Part shown: positions 1 to 6,321 of the stretch, piece after piece
Numbering within the stretch: position 1 is the first letter of the stretch
Layout of the letters: every line of letters begins with the position of its first letter
NCBI GenBank assembly: GCA_964387935.1
Contig: CAYLZN010000284.1
Span: forward strand, 1-7,748
Origin: CAYLZN01 sp964387935
GTDB taxonomy: Bacteria; Acidobacteriota; Vicinamibacteria; Vicinamibacterales; JAFNAJ01
Reading direction: 5' to 3'
DNA length: 7,748 nucleotides
Program-made: the position numbers and the translations under genes
Notes under the pieces: generated by a model
What the model was told of the DNA's origin: nothing
Database searches by the model: none
The model's input: the letters and a program-made list of their open reading frames with translations, nothing else

Positions 1-1
1 A

Positions 2-964
2 GCCGGCGATCGCCTCATCCCGCGCCGAGCGCAGCCCGTAAACGCGTCTCGCGGCGAGCCCCTTGCTCTCTGGTACGCCCCGCGCCGGCGGAGGCAAGCC
101 GAGTATATCCCGTGCCATCGTCGCGGCCTCGGAGCAAACGGCCTCGCCTATGAGACGGGCATCCGCCTCTTCCCCGGCATCGTCGATCTCTTCGCGAAGG
201 CGATGACCCCAAGAACGCGCGTGGTGAGCTTCTGCCACGTCCAGTACACCGACGGCACCGTCCTTCCCGTGCGGGACATCTGCGATCTGGCCAGGCGACG
301 CGGGGCGATCGCCGTGGTCGACGGGGCGCAGTCGGTGGGGATGATCCCGGTCGCAATCCGCGATCTCGGCTGCGACTTCTTCGCCACGAGCCTGCACAAG
401 TGGCTCGGAGCGCCGTACGGCACCGGACTCCTGTGGGTGCGTCCCGAATGGCGCGATCGGCTGTGGCCGACGGTGGTCGAGTCGTACGACGGGTGGGACG
501 CCGGGGACCGATACGACCGCGTGACGGGCAGGAGCGGGCTCGACTTCGTCGAGCACTGGCCGCCGACGATGGTCAAGCACGCGACCAACGTCCACTACTA
601 CGGTGCCGCCTTCTGGGCGGCGGGGCCCGCGGTCGCCCTCCAGGAGCAGGTCGGACCCGCGCGCATCGCCGAACGCATCCAGCAGCTTGCCGCGCGTCTG
701 CGCGACGGGCTCACGCGTCTGCGCGGCGTCACCGTCGTCACGCCAGGCGCAGACGGGCTTTCGGCCGGCCTGCTGGCGTTCAAGGTCGCGGGCGGGGATG
801 TGAAGGCCCTTTCCCGTGCCCTCAGCCGCGAAGACCGCCTCGTCATCCGCAACGTCGTCCACGAGGGCATCGGCTTCGAGGTACTTCGCGCCTGCCCACA
901 CGTGTACAACAGCGAGGAGGACGTGGACCGGCTCGTGGCGGCGCTGGCGAGGCGGCTCGCCTGA
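2..964 (+). CDS. PLP-dependent class V aminotransferase-like protein (5' end outside window)
   Basis: This frame is open from base 2 to the TGA at 962-964, so the gene starts upstream of the window. The fold-type I PLP core is clear: an ITPRTR-like strand (TPRTRVVSF from base 206), then VVDGAQSVG, whose Asp would contact the pyridine nitrogen and whose Gln is the usual cofactor-ring contact, and then TSLHKW, whose Lys (bases 398-400) is the predicted Schiff-base lysine. The small-domain end contains the late family pattern RNVVHEGIGFEVLRACPHVYNSEEDVDRL. The family includes isopenicillin N epimerase, cysteine desulfurases and kynureninase-like enzymes; the substrate cannot be told. The first Met in the window (203) lies inside the conserved core, so it is not the real start. 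The first 60 or so codons are Arg-rich and match the family poorly apart from a GDRL-like start, so either this part is divergent or it carries a sequence error. Confidence 0.85.
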   Translation, partial: AGDRLIPRRAQPVNASRGEPLALWYAPRRRRQAEYIPCHRRGLGANGLAYETGIRLFPGIVDLFAKAMTPRTRVVSFCHVQYTDGTVLPVRDICDLARRRGAIAVVDGAQSVGMIPVAIRDLGCDFFATSLHKWLGAPYGTGLLWVRPEWRDRLWPTVVESYDGWDAGDRYDRVTGRSGLDFVEHWPPTMVKHATNVHYYGAAFWAAGPAVALQEQVGPARIAERIQQLAARLRDGLTRLRGVTVVTPGADGLSAGLLAFKVAGGDVKALSRALSREDRLVIRNVVHEGIGFEVLRACPHVYNSEEDVDRLVAALARRLA

Positions 965-965
965 C

Positions 966-977
966 CTGACCGGTCAG
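966..977. repeat. 12-bp perfect palindrome at convergent gene junction
   Basis: CTGACCGGTCAG reads the same on both strands. It sits between the stop of the aminotransferase (962-964) and the stop of the convergent SnoaL-like gene (minus-strand TGA at 974-976), and overlaps the latter. There is no loop and no T-run, so it is not a classical intrinsic terminator. It could be a weak bidirectional termination element, a protein site, or chance. Confidence 0.35.
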
Positions 978-1432
978 TCCGCGGCGGGCGCCGGTTTCGC
1001 GTGGAGCCAGTCGCCGATACCGTAGGGGTCGGCAGCCGGCTGCGAAAAGTGCTCGTGGACGATCCGCCAGGCCCCGTCGGCGCTGCGACGCATGACGAAG
1101 GTGCCCCGCAGCCGGACGTGCCGCTCACGTCCTCCGATGTCGACGACGAGTTCGACGATTCCGCCAAGCCAGCCCAGGTCCCCCACGATCTGGCTGAGGG
1201 GTCCCTCGACCCAGGTGCACGACCGGACGGTCAGCCGAGCTTCCGTGAACGCCCGCCAGCCGACGGCGATGCGTTCGAAGCCCCGCGTGGACCAGCGCGG
1301 TCCCTCGACGAACACGTAGGTGTCGTCGCCCGGCGCGTACCGGTCGAGGATGGCGGGGAGGTCCCTGGCCATGACGGCCTCGAAGTGGTGCGCGGCGACG
1401 TCGGCCAGCCTGTCAGGATCTATCATCGTCAT
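974..1432 (-). CDS. SnoaL/NTF2-like fold protein (DUF4440-type)
   Basis: A 152-residue protein of usual length for a single SnoaL-like/NTF2-like cone domain. The N-terminal helix region (residues 5-35, ending ILDRYAPGDD) is followed by a strand (TYVFVEGP), a helix (FERIAVGWRAF), and the long antiparallel sheet ending in the hallmark GAWRIVHEHFSQP at residues 120-132. Family members range from polyketide cyclases and ketosteroid isomerase-like enzymes to non-catalytic binding proteins, so the function stays open. The pattern RIVHEHFS is most like the SnoaL_3/DUF4440 group. Start choice: ATG at 1432 (MTMIDP) or 1426 (MIDP); neither has a Shine-Dalgarno sequence. It is transcribed divergently from the FAD oxidase operon with a 14-bp gap, so shared control is likely. 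A TCA at 974-976 gives the stop, facing the aminotransferase gene 9 bases away. Confidence 0.8.
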   Translation of the reverse strand: MTMIDPDRLADVAAHHFEAVMARDLPAILDRYAPGDDTYVFVEGPRWSTRGFERIAVGWRAFTEARLTVRSCTWVEGPLSQIVGDLGWLGGIVELVVDIGGRERHVRLRGTFVMRRSADGAWRIVHEHFSQPAADPYGIGDWLHAKPAPAAD

Positions 1433-1455
1433 ATTGTCATATCATTGTGCCCCAA
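1421..1455. promoter_or_regulatory. AT-rich divergent intergenic region with GTCATAT direct repeat
   Basis: Between two divergent start codons (1432 minus, 1447 plus) the sequence turns AT-rich against a very GC-rich background. GTCATAT occurs twice with an 8-bp period (1428-1434 and 1436-1442). TATCAT at 1440-1445 could be a -10 for the plus-strand operon; no good -35 and no Shine-Dalgarno is visible for either gene. The space is too short for two ordinary promoters with leaders, so promoters must lie inside the opposing gene or transcripts are leaderless. If the oxidase starts at ATG 1456, a start of transcription near 1452 would give an almost leaderless message. Role inferred, not shown. 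Confidence 0.4.
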
Positions 1456-3063
1456 ATGGACGAGCGTACGAGTTCCCTGGTCCGTGCCCTGTCTGGCGTG
1501 GTCAGCGCGCCGCACGTCCTCACCGGCGCCGACGACCGACGGTTCTATTCGCAGGATATCAGCGGACCGGGGCACACGGCGGCGTGCGTGATCCAGCCGG
1601 GCTCGGTCGACGAGCTGGCACAGGCCACGGCGACGGCGACCGCGGCCGGCTTCGCCGTGGTCCCGCGCGGCGGCGGCGCGTCGTACACCGGCGGCTACCA
1701 TCCCGATCGGGCGACCTCCGTCGTGGTGGACCTGTGCCGCCTGGACCGCGTGGTCGAGGTCCACACCCGTGACATGTACGTGACGGTCGAGTGCGGCTGC
1801 ACCTGGAAGACCCTGCTGGCAGCCCTGCAGCGCGCAGGGGTGCGGACGCCGTTCTGGGGTCCCCTGTCCGGCGGCGTCGCCACGGTCGGCGGCAGTCTGT
1901 CCCAGCACAGCATTCTCTGGGGCTCGGCGCGCTACGGGGTCTCGGCCGAGAGCGTGCTCGCGCTGGACGTCGTGCTGGCCGACGGCGCGATCCTGTCGAC
2001 GGGCACGGGGGCCGTGCGCACGGCACGCCCGTTCTTCCGCTACTACGGACCCGACCTGACGGGGCTCTTCCTCGGCGATGCCGGCGCCCTGGGCATCAAG
2101 GCACGCGCGACGCTGAAGCTGATCCGCCAGCCGGCCGTCGTCGATACGGCGTCCTTCGGGTTCGAGACGCACGAGGAGCTCGTCGCCGCGATGACCGAGA
2201 TCGCACGCGAGGGACTGGCCTCCGACTGCTTCGGGATGGATCCGGTGCTCCAGTATCAGCGCATGAAACGCGCAGGGCTCGCCAAGGATCTCCGGGCGTT
2301 GAAGGGCGTGGTGACCTCCGCGCGCAGCCTCGCGGCCGGCCTGAAGGAGGCCGCGAAGGTGGCCGTCGCGGGCAGACGCTTTCTCGAGGGCGTGGACTAC
2401 TCCCTGCACCTCGGCACCGAGGGACGGGACGAAGCGACCGTGGCCGGCGCGATGAAGGAGATCCGCCGTATCGCTGCCGGCTGTCGCGGCCGCGAGGTCG
2501 AGAACACCATCCCCAAGGTCCTGCGCGGCGATCCGTTCGTGCCCATGACGAGCGCGATCGGCCCCGAGGGGGAACGATGGCTGCCGGTGCACGGTGTCGT
2601 CGCGCTGTCGGACGCGGCGTCCACCTGGGCCGCGATCCAGGCGATGTTCGTCGAATACGAATCGCGGTTCGAGCAGCACGGGATCGTCGTGGGTGTGCTC
2701 ACGGCGATTGTTGGCGCCCAGGCCTTCGTGCTGGAGCCGGTGTTCTACTGGCCGGCGCCGCGCACGGCGTACTACGAGCGCGTGCTCGACGTGGCGACAC
2801 GGGCGAAGTTCAAGGACTTCCCCCCGAACCCGGACGGGGAGGCCCTCGTTTTCGAGGCACGGCGTCGCCTGACGCAGCTCTTTCTCGGTCGCGGCGCAGC
2901 GCATCTCCAGATCGGGAGGACCTACCGCTATCGCGAGGGACTGCGGCCCGAGGCGTGGCGCCTCCTCGAGGCCCTGAAGCACGCGGCGGATCCTCAGGGT
3001 CTCGTCAACCCGGGCGCGCTCGGGCTGGGGGCCGGTGCCGCTCCAGCGTCTCCACACTCATGA
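1447..3063 (+). CDS. FAD-linked oxidase/dehydrogenase (GlcD/VAO-type, PCMH FAD domain)
   Basis: A 538-residue flavoprotein (535 from the alternative ATG at 1456). The FAD-binding PCMH-type domain spans about residues 44-226: VIQPGSVDELAQA opens it, VPRGGGASYTGGYHP (73-87) is the diphosphate-binding loop, GPLSGGVATVGGSLSQ (138-153) a further cofactor loop, and LFLGDAGALGIKARATLKL (207-225) closes it. The C-terminal cap and FAD-oxidase C domain ends with the family signature ADPQGLVNPGALGL (514-527). Relatives include glycolate oxidase GlcD, D-lactate dehydrogenases and vanillyl-alcohol oxidase/4-cresol dehydrogenase, which oxidise hydroxy-acids or phenolic alcohols; the substrate cannot be fixed. 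No signal peptide or membrane helix is seen, so it is probably cytoplasmic. It is the first gene of a three-gene operon: its TGA (3061-3063) overlaps the next ATG by four bases. Neither GTG 1447 nor ATG 1456 has a clear ribosome binding site. Confidence 0.88.
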   Translation: MPQMDERTSSLVRALSGVVSAPHVLTGADDRRFYSQDISGPGHTAACVIQPGSVDELAQATATATAAGFAVVPRGGGASYTGGYHPDRATSVVVDLCRLDRVVEVHTRDMYVTVECGCTWKTLLAALQRAGVRTPFWGPLSGGVATVGGSLSQHSILWGSARYGVSAESVLALDVVLADGAILSTGTGAVRTARPFFRYYGPDLTGLFLGDAGALGIKARATLKLIRQPAVVDTASFGFETHEELVAAMTEIAREGLASDCFGMDPVLQYQRMKRAGLAKDLRALKGVVTSARSLAAGLKEAAKVAVAGRRFLEGVDYSLHLGTEGRDEATVAGAMKEIRRIAAGCRGREVENTIPKVLRGDPFVPMTSAIGPEGERWLPVHGVVALSDAASTWAAIQAMFVEYESRFEQHGIVVGVLTAIVGAQAFVLEPVFYWPAPRTAYYERVLDVATRAKFKDFPPNPDGEALVFEARRRLTQLFLGRGAAHLQIGRTYRYREGLRPEAWRLLEALKHAADPQGLVNPGALGLGAGAAPASPHS

Positions 3064-4082
3064 CGACCCGACAGCAACGCGTGCTCCTCGTCCGAATGCC
3101 CTCGGGCGTGCCCGTCGAAGACGACTTCCGGCTGGTCGACGGCGAGGTGCCAGCGCCGGGCGCAGGTCAGTTCCTCGCGCGCACGATCTACCTGTCCCTG
3201 GACCCCTACCTTCGCAGCGTCATCGCCGGACGCCACATGGGTCATGCACCCGTGCAGGCCGGGGACCTCATGCCCGGCCGCAGTGTCGCACGCGTCGAAC
3301 ACAGTCGGCACCCCGACCTCTCCGAGGGCACGTTCGTCGTCATGGAAACGGGCTGGCAGGAGTACGCCGTCTCCGACGGGCGCGGTGTCCGACGTCTGAA
3401 CCCGGTCCTCGCGCCGCTCTCGACGACGCTGGGCCTGCTCGGCATGCCCGGTCTCACTGCGTGGGCCGGCCTGACGCAGCTGGCCCGGCCGGTGCCGGGC
3501 GACACGCTCGTCGTGTCCGCGGCCGCCGGGGGCGTGGGGTCTGCCGTCGGACAGCTCGCGCGGATCATGGGCTGTCGTGTCGTCGGCGTTGCCGGCTCGG
3601 ACGAGAAGTGCGAGGTCGCCACGCGCGTGTTCGGCGTCGAGAGATGCGTGAACTACCGGAAGGAAGGCTGGCGGGACGAGCTGGCCGAGGCGACCGGCCG
3701 CCGGATCGACGTCTACTTCGACAACGTGGGAGGCGCCATCCTCGAGGCCGCGCTGGACCTGCTTGCGCTGCGCGGGCGGGTCGTCCTGTGCGGGCTGATC
3801 GGGCAATACAACACGGGCGTTCCCATCACGATGCCGGTCGCGTCGGTCATTCGCAAGCGGGCGCAGATGTTCGGCCTGGTCGTGTACGACCATGAACACC
3901 TGTTCGACACGTACGTGGCACACGCGTCCGGATGGCTGCGCGACGGCCGGCTGCGCGTGCTCGAGGATCGGGCTCACGGGCTCGCCTCGGCGCCCGCCGC
4001 GTTCGCGCGCCTGATGCGCGGGGACAACGTGGGCAAGTCCATCGTCGTCGTCGGACCCGAAGCGCACGAGGAGCCCGCATGA
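3060..4082 (+). CDS. NADP-dependent oxidoreductase, CurA/PTGR (MDR) family
   Basis: A 340-residue medium-chain dehydrogenase/reductase without zinc ligands, the usual length for the CurA/leukotriene B4 12-hydroxydehydrogenase (prostaglandin reductase) group. These enzymes reduce the C=C bond of alpha,beta-unsaturated ketones and aldehydes with NADPH. Visible signatures: YLSLDPYLR (44-52); the nucleotide-binding AAAGGVGSAVGQLA (154-167); VAGSDEKC (177-184), whose Lys is the usual NADP-phosphate contact; VYFDNVGG (218-225); GLIGQYN (245-251), whose Tyr250 matches the tyrosine implicated in catalysis in prostaglandin reductases; and the terminal DNVGKSIV (322-329). The start ATG at 3060 overlaps the upstream TGA as ATGA, implying translational coupling, and no separate Shine-Dalgarno is needed or seen. 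In this operon it could reduce an enone formed from the product of the flavin oxidase, but that is inference. Confidence 0.92.
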   Translation: MTTRQQRVLLVRMPSGVPVEDDFRLVDGEVPAPGAGQFLARTIYLSLDPYLRSVIAGRHMGHAPVQAGDLMPGRSVARVEHSRHPDLSEGTFVVMETGWQEYAVSDGRGVRRLNPVLAPLSTTLGLLGMPGLTAWAGLTQLARPVPGDTLVVSAAAGGVGSAVGQLARIMGCRVVGVAGSDEKCEVATRVFGVERCVNYRKEGWRDELAEATGRRIDVYFDNVGGAILEAALDLLALRGRVVLCGLIGQYNTGVPITMPVASVIRKRAQMFGLVVYDHEHLFDTYVAHASGWLRDGRLRVLEDRAHGLASAPAAFARLMRGDNVGKSIVVVGPEAHEEPA

Positions 4083-4855
4083 CACGTCGTCTCTGCGACA
4101 GTCCGCTCGGCTGCGTGCACTACGTGGAGGCAGGGCCGCCGGGGGGAACGCCCGTCGTGCTCCTCCACCAGACGCCGCGGTCCATCGACGAGTTCGTCGA
4201 CGTGGTGCCACTGCTGGCGCGTACGCGCCGCGTCATCGCCATCGACACGCCGGGCTACGGGTGCTCGGATCGTCCGGCGGTCCAGCCGTCGATTGGCGAC
4301 TACGCGGGTGCGATCCTGGCCGTCCTCGACCGCGCGGGCTGTGCGCGGGCCTGCGTGGTCGGGCACCATACGGGGGCGGTGATCGCCGTGGAGTTGGCAG
4401 CCGCCCACCCCTCGCGGGTTGCGGCGATCGCCTTGTCCGGACCCGTGTACCTGGACGAGGGGAACCGGCACGCGCTCGGCGCGCACTTCGCCCAGTGGCA
4501 CGTCAAGGCGGACGGGACCCACCTCATCGAGAAGTGGAACAAGTTCCGGGCCTGGCTGCCAGACGCCGCCCTGGTCCAGCGTCTCGTCGTCGATCTCGTC
4601 CGCGGCGGCGAGACGAGCGAGTTCGGGCACTTCGCCGTGGCGCAGTATCGGATGGAGGATCGACTGCCCCTGGTGCGGTGCCCTGGCCTGCTGATCTACG
4701 GATCCCGGGATCCGTTCACCTCGCGAGACGCCGCCGCCCCGTTCCGGGCGGCGCTGCGGCCCGTGCACGAGGTGACGATCGACGCCGGCGTGTTCCTGCC
4801 CACCGAGGCCCCGGTCCCATTCGCCGAGGCGCTGCTCGAGTGGCTGCCTGTCTGA
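4079..4855 (+). CDS. Alpha/beta-hydrolase fold protein with degenerate catalytic triad
   Basis: A 258-residue single-domain alpha/beta hydrolase. The oxyanion-hole strand is LLHQTPRS (28-35), followed by VIAIDTPGYGCSDRP (52-66), a standard strand-loop of the family. The nucleophile elbow, normally Gly-x-Ser-x-Gly, reads GHHTG at 95-99, so His97 (codon CAT at 4367-4369) replaces the nucleophile. The acid is present as Asp211 in LLIYGSRDPF. The loop that should carry the catalytic His reads DAGVFLPTEAP (235-245), with Val238 where GHF is expected. So the usual esterase/lyase triad is not intact, although fold landmarks are. It may be a non-hydrolytic member or use different chemistry. Start: ATG 4079 overlaps the preceding TGA (ATGA), with GAGGAG at 4068-4073 five bases before it. 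Last gene of the FAD oxidase operon. Confidence 0.88.
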   Translation: MTRRLCDSPLGCVHYVEAGPPGGTPVVLLHQTPRSIDEFVDVVPLLARTRRVIAIDTPGYGCSDRPAVQPSIGDYAGAILAVLDRAGCARACVVGHHTGAVIAVELAAAHPSRVAAIALSGPVYLDEGNRHALGAHFAQWHVKADGTHLIEKWNKFRAWLPDAALVQRLVVDLVRGGETSEFGHFAVAQYRMEDRLPLVRCPGLLIYGSRDPFTSRDAAAPFRAALRPVHEVTIDAGVFLPTEAPVPFAEALLEWLPV

Positions 4856-4903
4856 GGCGGGCGCCGGCGCGGCGGCCCATCGCAGCGGGTCATCGGCGGG
4901 CTC

Positions 4904-4932
4904 TTGACTTTGTACTATCTTTATGACATTTT
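4904..4932 (+). promoter_or_regulatory. Candidate promoter for the VOC/membrane protein operon
   Basis: The 109-bp gap between the hydrolase stop (4855) and the VOC start (4965) begins GC-rich, with a GCGCCGGCGC palindrome at 4861-4870, then becomes sharply AT-rich. TTGACT at 4904-4909 matches a sigma-70 -35 at five of six positions. With a 17-bp spacer the -10 would be CATTTT (4927-4932), a weak match. The stretch also contains ACTATCT (4914-4920), whose reverse complement AGATAGT occurs at the edge of the operator before the marR gene. Confidence 0.45.
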
Positions 4933-4954
4933 CAGGCCGCCTGTCGAACGCCCT

Positions 4955-4960
4955 GGAGGA
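4955..4960 (+). promoter_or_regulatory. Ribosome binding site deciding the VOC gene start
   Basis: GGAGGA ends four bases before ATG 4965. The earlier in-frame ATG at 4923 lies inside the promoter-like AT-rich stretch and has no such site, and starting there would bury the signal peptide behind 14 extra residues. The site therefore favours 4965. Confidence 0.75.
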
Positions 4961-4964
4961 CCTC

Positions 4965-5546
4965 ATGCCGCGCTGCCTGATCCCCGTGGCGGCTGCCTGC
5001 CTGCTGGCCACACTCTCGACCACCCCGCTGGGCGCCCAGCCGGTTCCGGAGGCCGAGCGCATTCCTGTCGACGTGCGCCGGACGACGCTGATCGTGCGCG
5101 ACCTCGAACGCTCGCTCGCCTTCTGGCGCGACGGGCTCGGTCTGAAGGTGATCTACGACCGCATGATCGGGCAGCCCCCGAACGACGTGCATCTGGTGCT
5201 GCTCCGCGCCAACGACGAATTCATCGGCGTCATCGGCCTGATGGAGCGCCAGGCGACCAAGGCGACAGCGCCACCCGTGAGCTACGAACGGGCGATGTAC
5301 GGCAACGTGATCATCGTGGTCAACGCCAAGGATGTCGAGCAGCGGCTCGAGCGAATCCGGCAGGTGCCCGGCGTCAGGTTCCAGGGCGAGACGCAGCGCA
5401 TCGAGTACCCGTCGCCAGACGGCAAGGGCACGATTCCGGTGCTCGTGACGTATCTCTGGGATCCTGACGGCTACTTCGTCGAGGTGAACAAGATTCTCGG
5501 CACGCCGGCCGGGAAGTCCGGCGGCGCCGCGGCTCCACGGCCCTGA
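4965..5546 (+). CDS. Exported VOC-fold (glyoxalase/bleomycin-resistance-like) protein
   Basis: A 193-residue protein. Residues 1-24 form a Sec-type signal peptide (short basic start MPR, hydrophobic core LIPVAAACLLATL, cleavage probably at LGA|QPV), so it acts outside the cytoplasm. It is not an obvious lipoprotein, since no lipobox Cys is present at the cleavage site. Two beta-alpha-beta modules follow: RRTTLIVRDLERSLAFWRDGLGLKV (38-62) and GNVIIVVNAKDVEQRL (113-128), ending with YLWDPDGYFVEVN (163-175), the classic VOC C-terminal strand with Glu173 as the usual metal ligand. The other usual ligands look missing: the first strand has Arg-Thr where His or Gln is expected and the third motif starts with Gly-Asn rather than His. 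The metal site may be altered or absent, and a binding role is possible. The tail after 178 is Gly/Ala/Pro-rich and probably disordered. First gene of an operon with two membrane proteins. Confidence 0.85.
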   Translation: MPRCLIPVAAACLLATLSTTPLGAQPVPEAERIPVDVRRTTLIVRDLERSLAFWRDGLGLKVIYDRMIGQPPNDVHLVLLRANDEFIGVIGLMERQATKATAPPVSYERAMYGNVIIVVNAKDVEQRLERIRQVPGVRFQGETQRIEYPSPDGKGTIPVLVTYLWDPDGYFVEVNKILGTPAGKSGGAAAPRP

Positions 5547-5559
5547 CGGTGCCCGCCTC

Positions 5560-5760
5560 ATGTTCATTGTCTGGTTCTTCTGGCTGTTCGTCCTCCTGGG
5601 AGGCCTCTTCATGGGCCTCGCGTCGCTCCGGCAGCTCCTGGCCACCGGCTTCAGCCTGGTGCTGGCGCTGAACGCGGCCGTGTACCTCGGGTGTGCCGTC
5701 GCCGCCATCCCGCGAGTCTGGCGGCTGCTGCGCCAGCCGCCCGCGGCGCCCTCCCACTGA
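5560..5760 (+). CDS. Small hydrophobic membrane protein, unknown function
   Basis: A 66-residue protein lying 13 bp after the VOC stop and 17 bp before the next start, so it fits an operon. Two membrane helices are visible: about residues 2-22 (FIVWFFWLFVLLGGLFMGLA) and 27-50 (LLATGFSLVLALNAAVYLGCAVAA region), with a basic, proline-rich tail (RVWRLLRQPPAAPSH). No family is recognised. ATG 5560 has no clear Shine-Dalgarno, whereas an internal in-frame ATG at 5611 is preceded by GGGAGG at 5598-5603 with a 7-base gap. A 49-residue product with one helix is therefore possible. A random frame in GC-rich DNA seldom gives such uniform hydrophobicity followed by a positive tail, which supports a real gene. 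Confidence 0.65.
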   Translation: MFIVWFFWLFVLLGGLFMGLASLRQLLATGFSLVLALNAAVYLGCAVAAIPRVWRLLRQPPAAPSH

Positions 5761-5777
5761 CGAGCGGAGCCCGACTG

Positions 5778-6305
5778 ATGGATCCCGCCCTGCGCCACGG
5801 CCTCGAGGTCTTCTTCCGCGGCATCCACGCGTTCATGGTCGCCGGCTGGCTCCTCTTCGACTTCATCGTCTATTGGTTGCACTTCAAAGTAAAGGATCCG
5901 AAGGCGAGCATCGACGAGCGGCTCGAGCGCGCCCGGATCATGCACGGGGTGGACCGTGTGGTCGCCTACATCTTCATCCTGACGCTGCCCGTCGGGCTCG
6001 TGCTGTGCTGGCTGACGGACACCCCGGTGTTCACGACCACGTGGCTCAGCTGGAAGCACCTGATGTACGGGGTGATCATCATCGCGGCCGTCGTCCTGAT
6101 CCCGGTGTCCGGAACGGCCCTGCGGAACCTGAAGGCCATCAAGGCCGGCGCGCCGAACGTCGACGAATTGAACGCCGAGATCCGTCACGACATGAACTGG
6201 GGCATGCCGTGGGTGTTCGTGATCTGGATCCTGATCGTGGTCATGTCACTGCTCTCGGTGTTCAACGTCAAGTGCCCCACCTGCCAGCACTACATCTTCC
6301 GGTAG
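5778..6305 (+). CDS. Four-helix integral membrane protein with His residues and C-terminal CxxC
   Basis: A 175-residue membrane protein with four predicted helices: about 11-33 (VFFRGIHAFMVAGWLLFDFI), 58-80 (VVAYIFILTLPVGLVLCW), 94-114 (HLMYGVIIIAAVVLIPV) and 141-163 (WVFVIWILIVVMSLLSV). A charged loop (KVKDPKASIDERLERARIMHG) joins helices 1 and 2. His17 in helix 1, His56 just before helix 2 and His94 at the start of helix 3 could ligate haem or metal, in the manner of CopD/DUF2269-like small membrane proteins, but that resemblance is distant and no family is assigned. The C-terminus carries CPTC (166-169) followed by QHYIFR. ATG 5778 is chosen because GGAG at 5766-5769 lies eight bases upstream and the hydrophobic part starts right after; an upstream in-frame ATG at 5691 would overlap the preceding gene by 70 bases. 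Likely co-transcribed with the VOC gene. Confidence 0.8.
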   Translation: MDPALRHGLEVFFRGIHAFMVAGWLLFDFIVYWLHFKVKDPKASIDERLERARIMHGVDRVVAYIFILTLPVGLVLCWLTDTPVFTTTWLSWKHLMYGVIIIAAVVLIPVSGTALRNLKAIKAGAPNVDELNAEIRHDMNWGMPWVFVIWILIVVMSLLSVFNVKCPTCQHYIFR

Positions 6306-6321
6306 GGCGCGTCAGCGGGAG

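Noticed and set aside
1429..3057. A 542-codon open frame on the minus strand opposite the FAD oxidase
   Set aside because: It mirrors the coding gene almost exactly. It is low in hydrophobic pattern and rich in Arg/His/Gly/Ala, as expected from an antisense frame of GC-biased codons. The plus-strand protein has clear FAD-binding signatures.
1791..3059. A long plus-strand open frame running in phase into the CurA-like reductase, suggesting a fusion protein
   Set aside because: The upstream part is an Arg/Gly-rich out-of-frame reading of the FAD oxidase with no recognisable domain. The reductase begins properly at ATG 3060, where the ATGA overlap and family N-terminus agree.
4861..4870. GCGCCGGCGC as an intrinsic terminator after the hydrolase gene
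   Set aside because: It is a perfect 10-bp palindrome without a loop and without a following T-run. Such strings are frequent in DNA of this GC content.
4923..4964. Earlier ATG at 4923 as the start of the VOC gene
   Set aside because: It falls inside the promoter-like AT-rich stretch, has no ribosome binding site and would place 14 residues ahead of an otherwise regular signal peptide.
4932..6188. A 418-codon minus-strand frame opposite the VOC and membrane protein genes
   Set aside because: It spans three separate plus-strand genes and has no domain pattern. Its composition is that of an antisense shadow.
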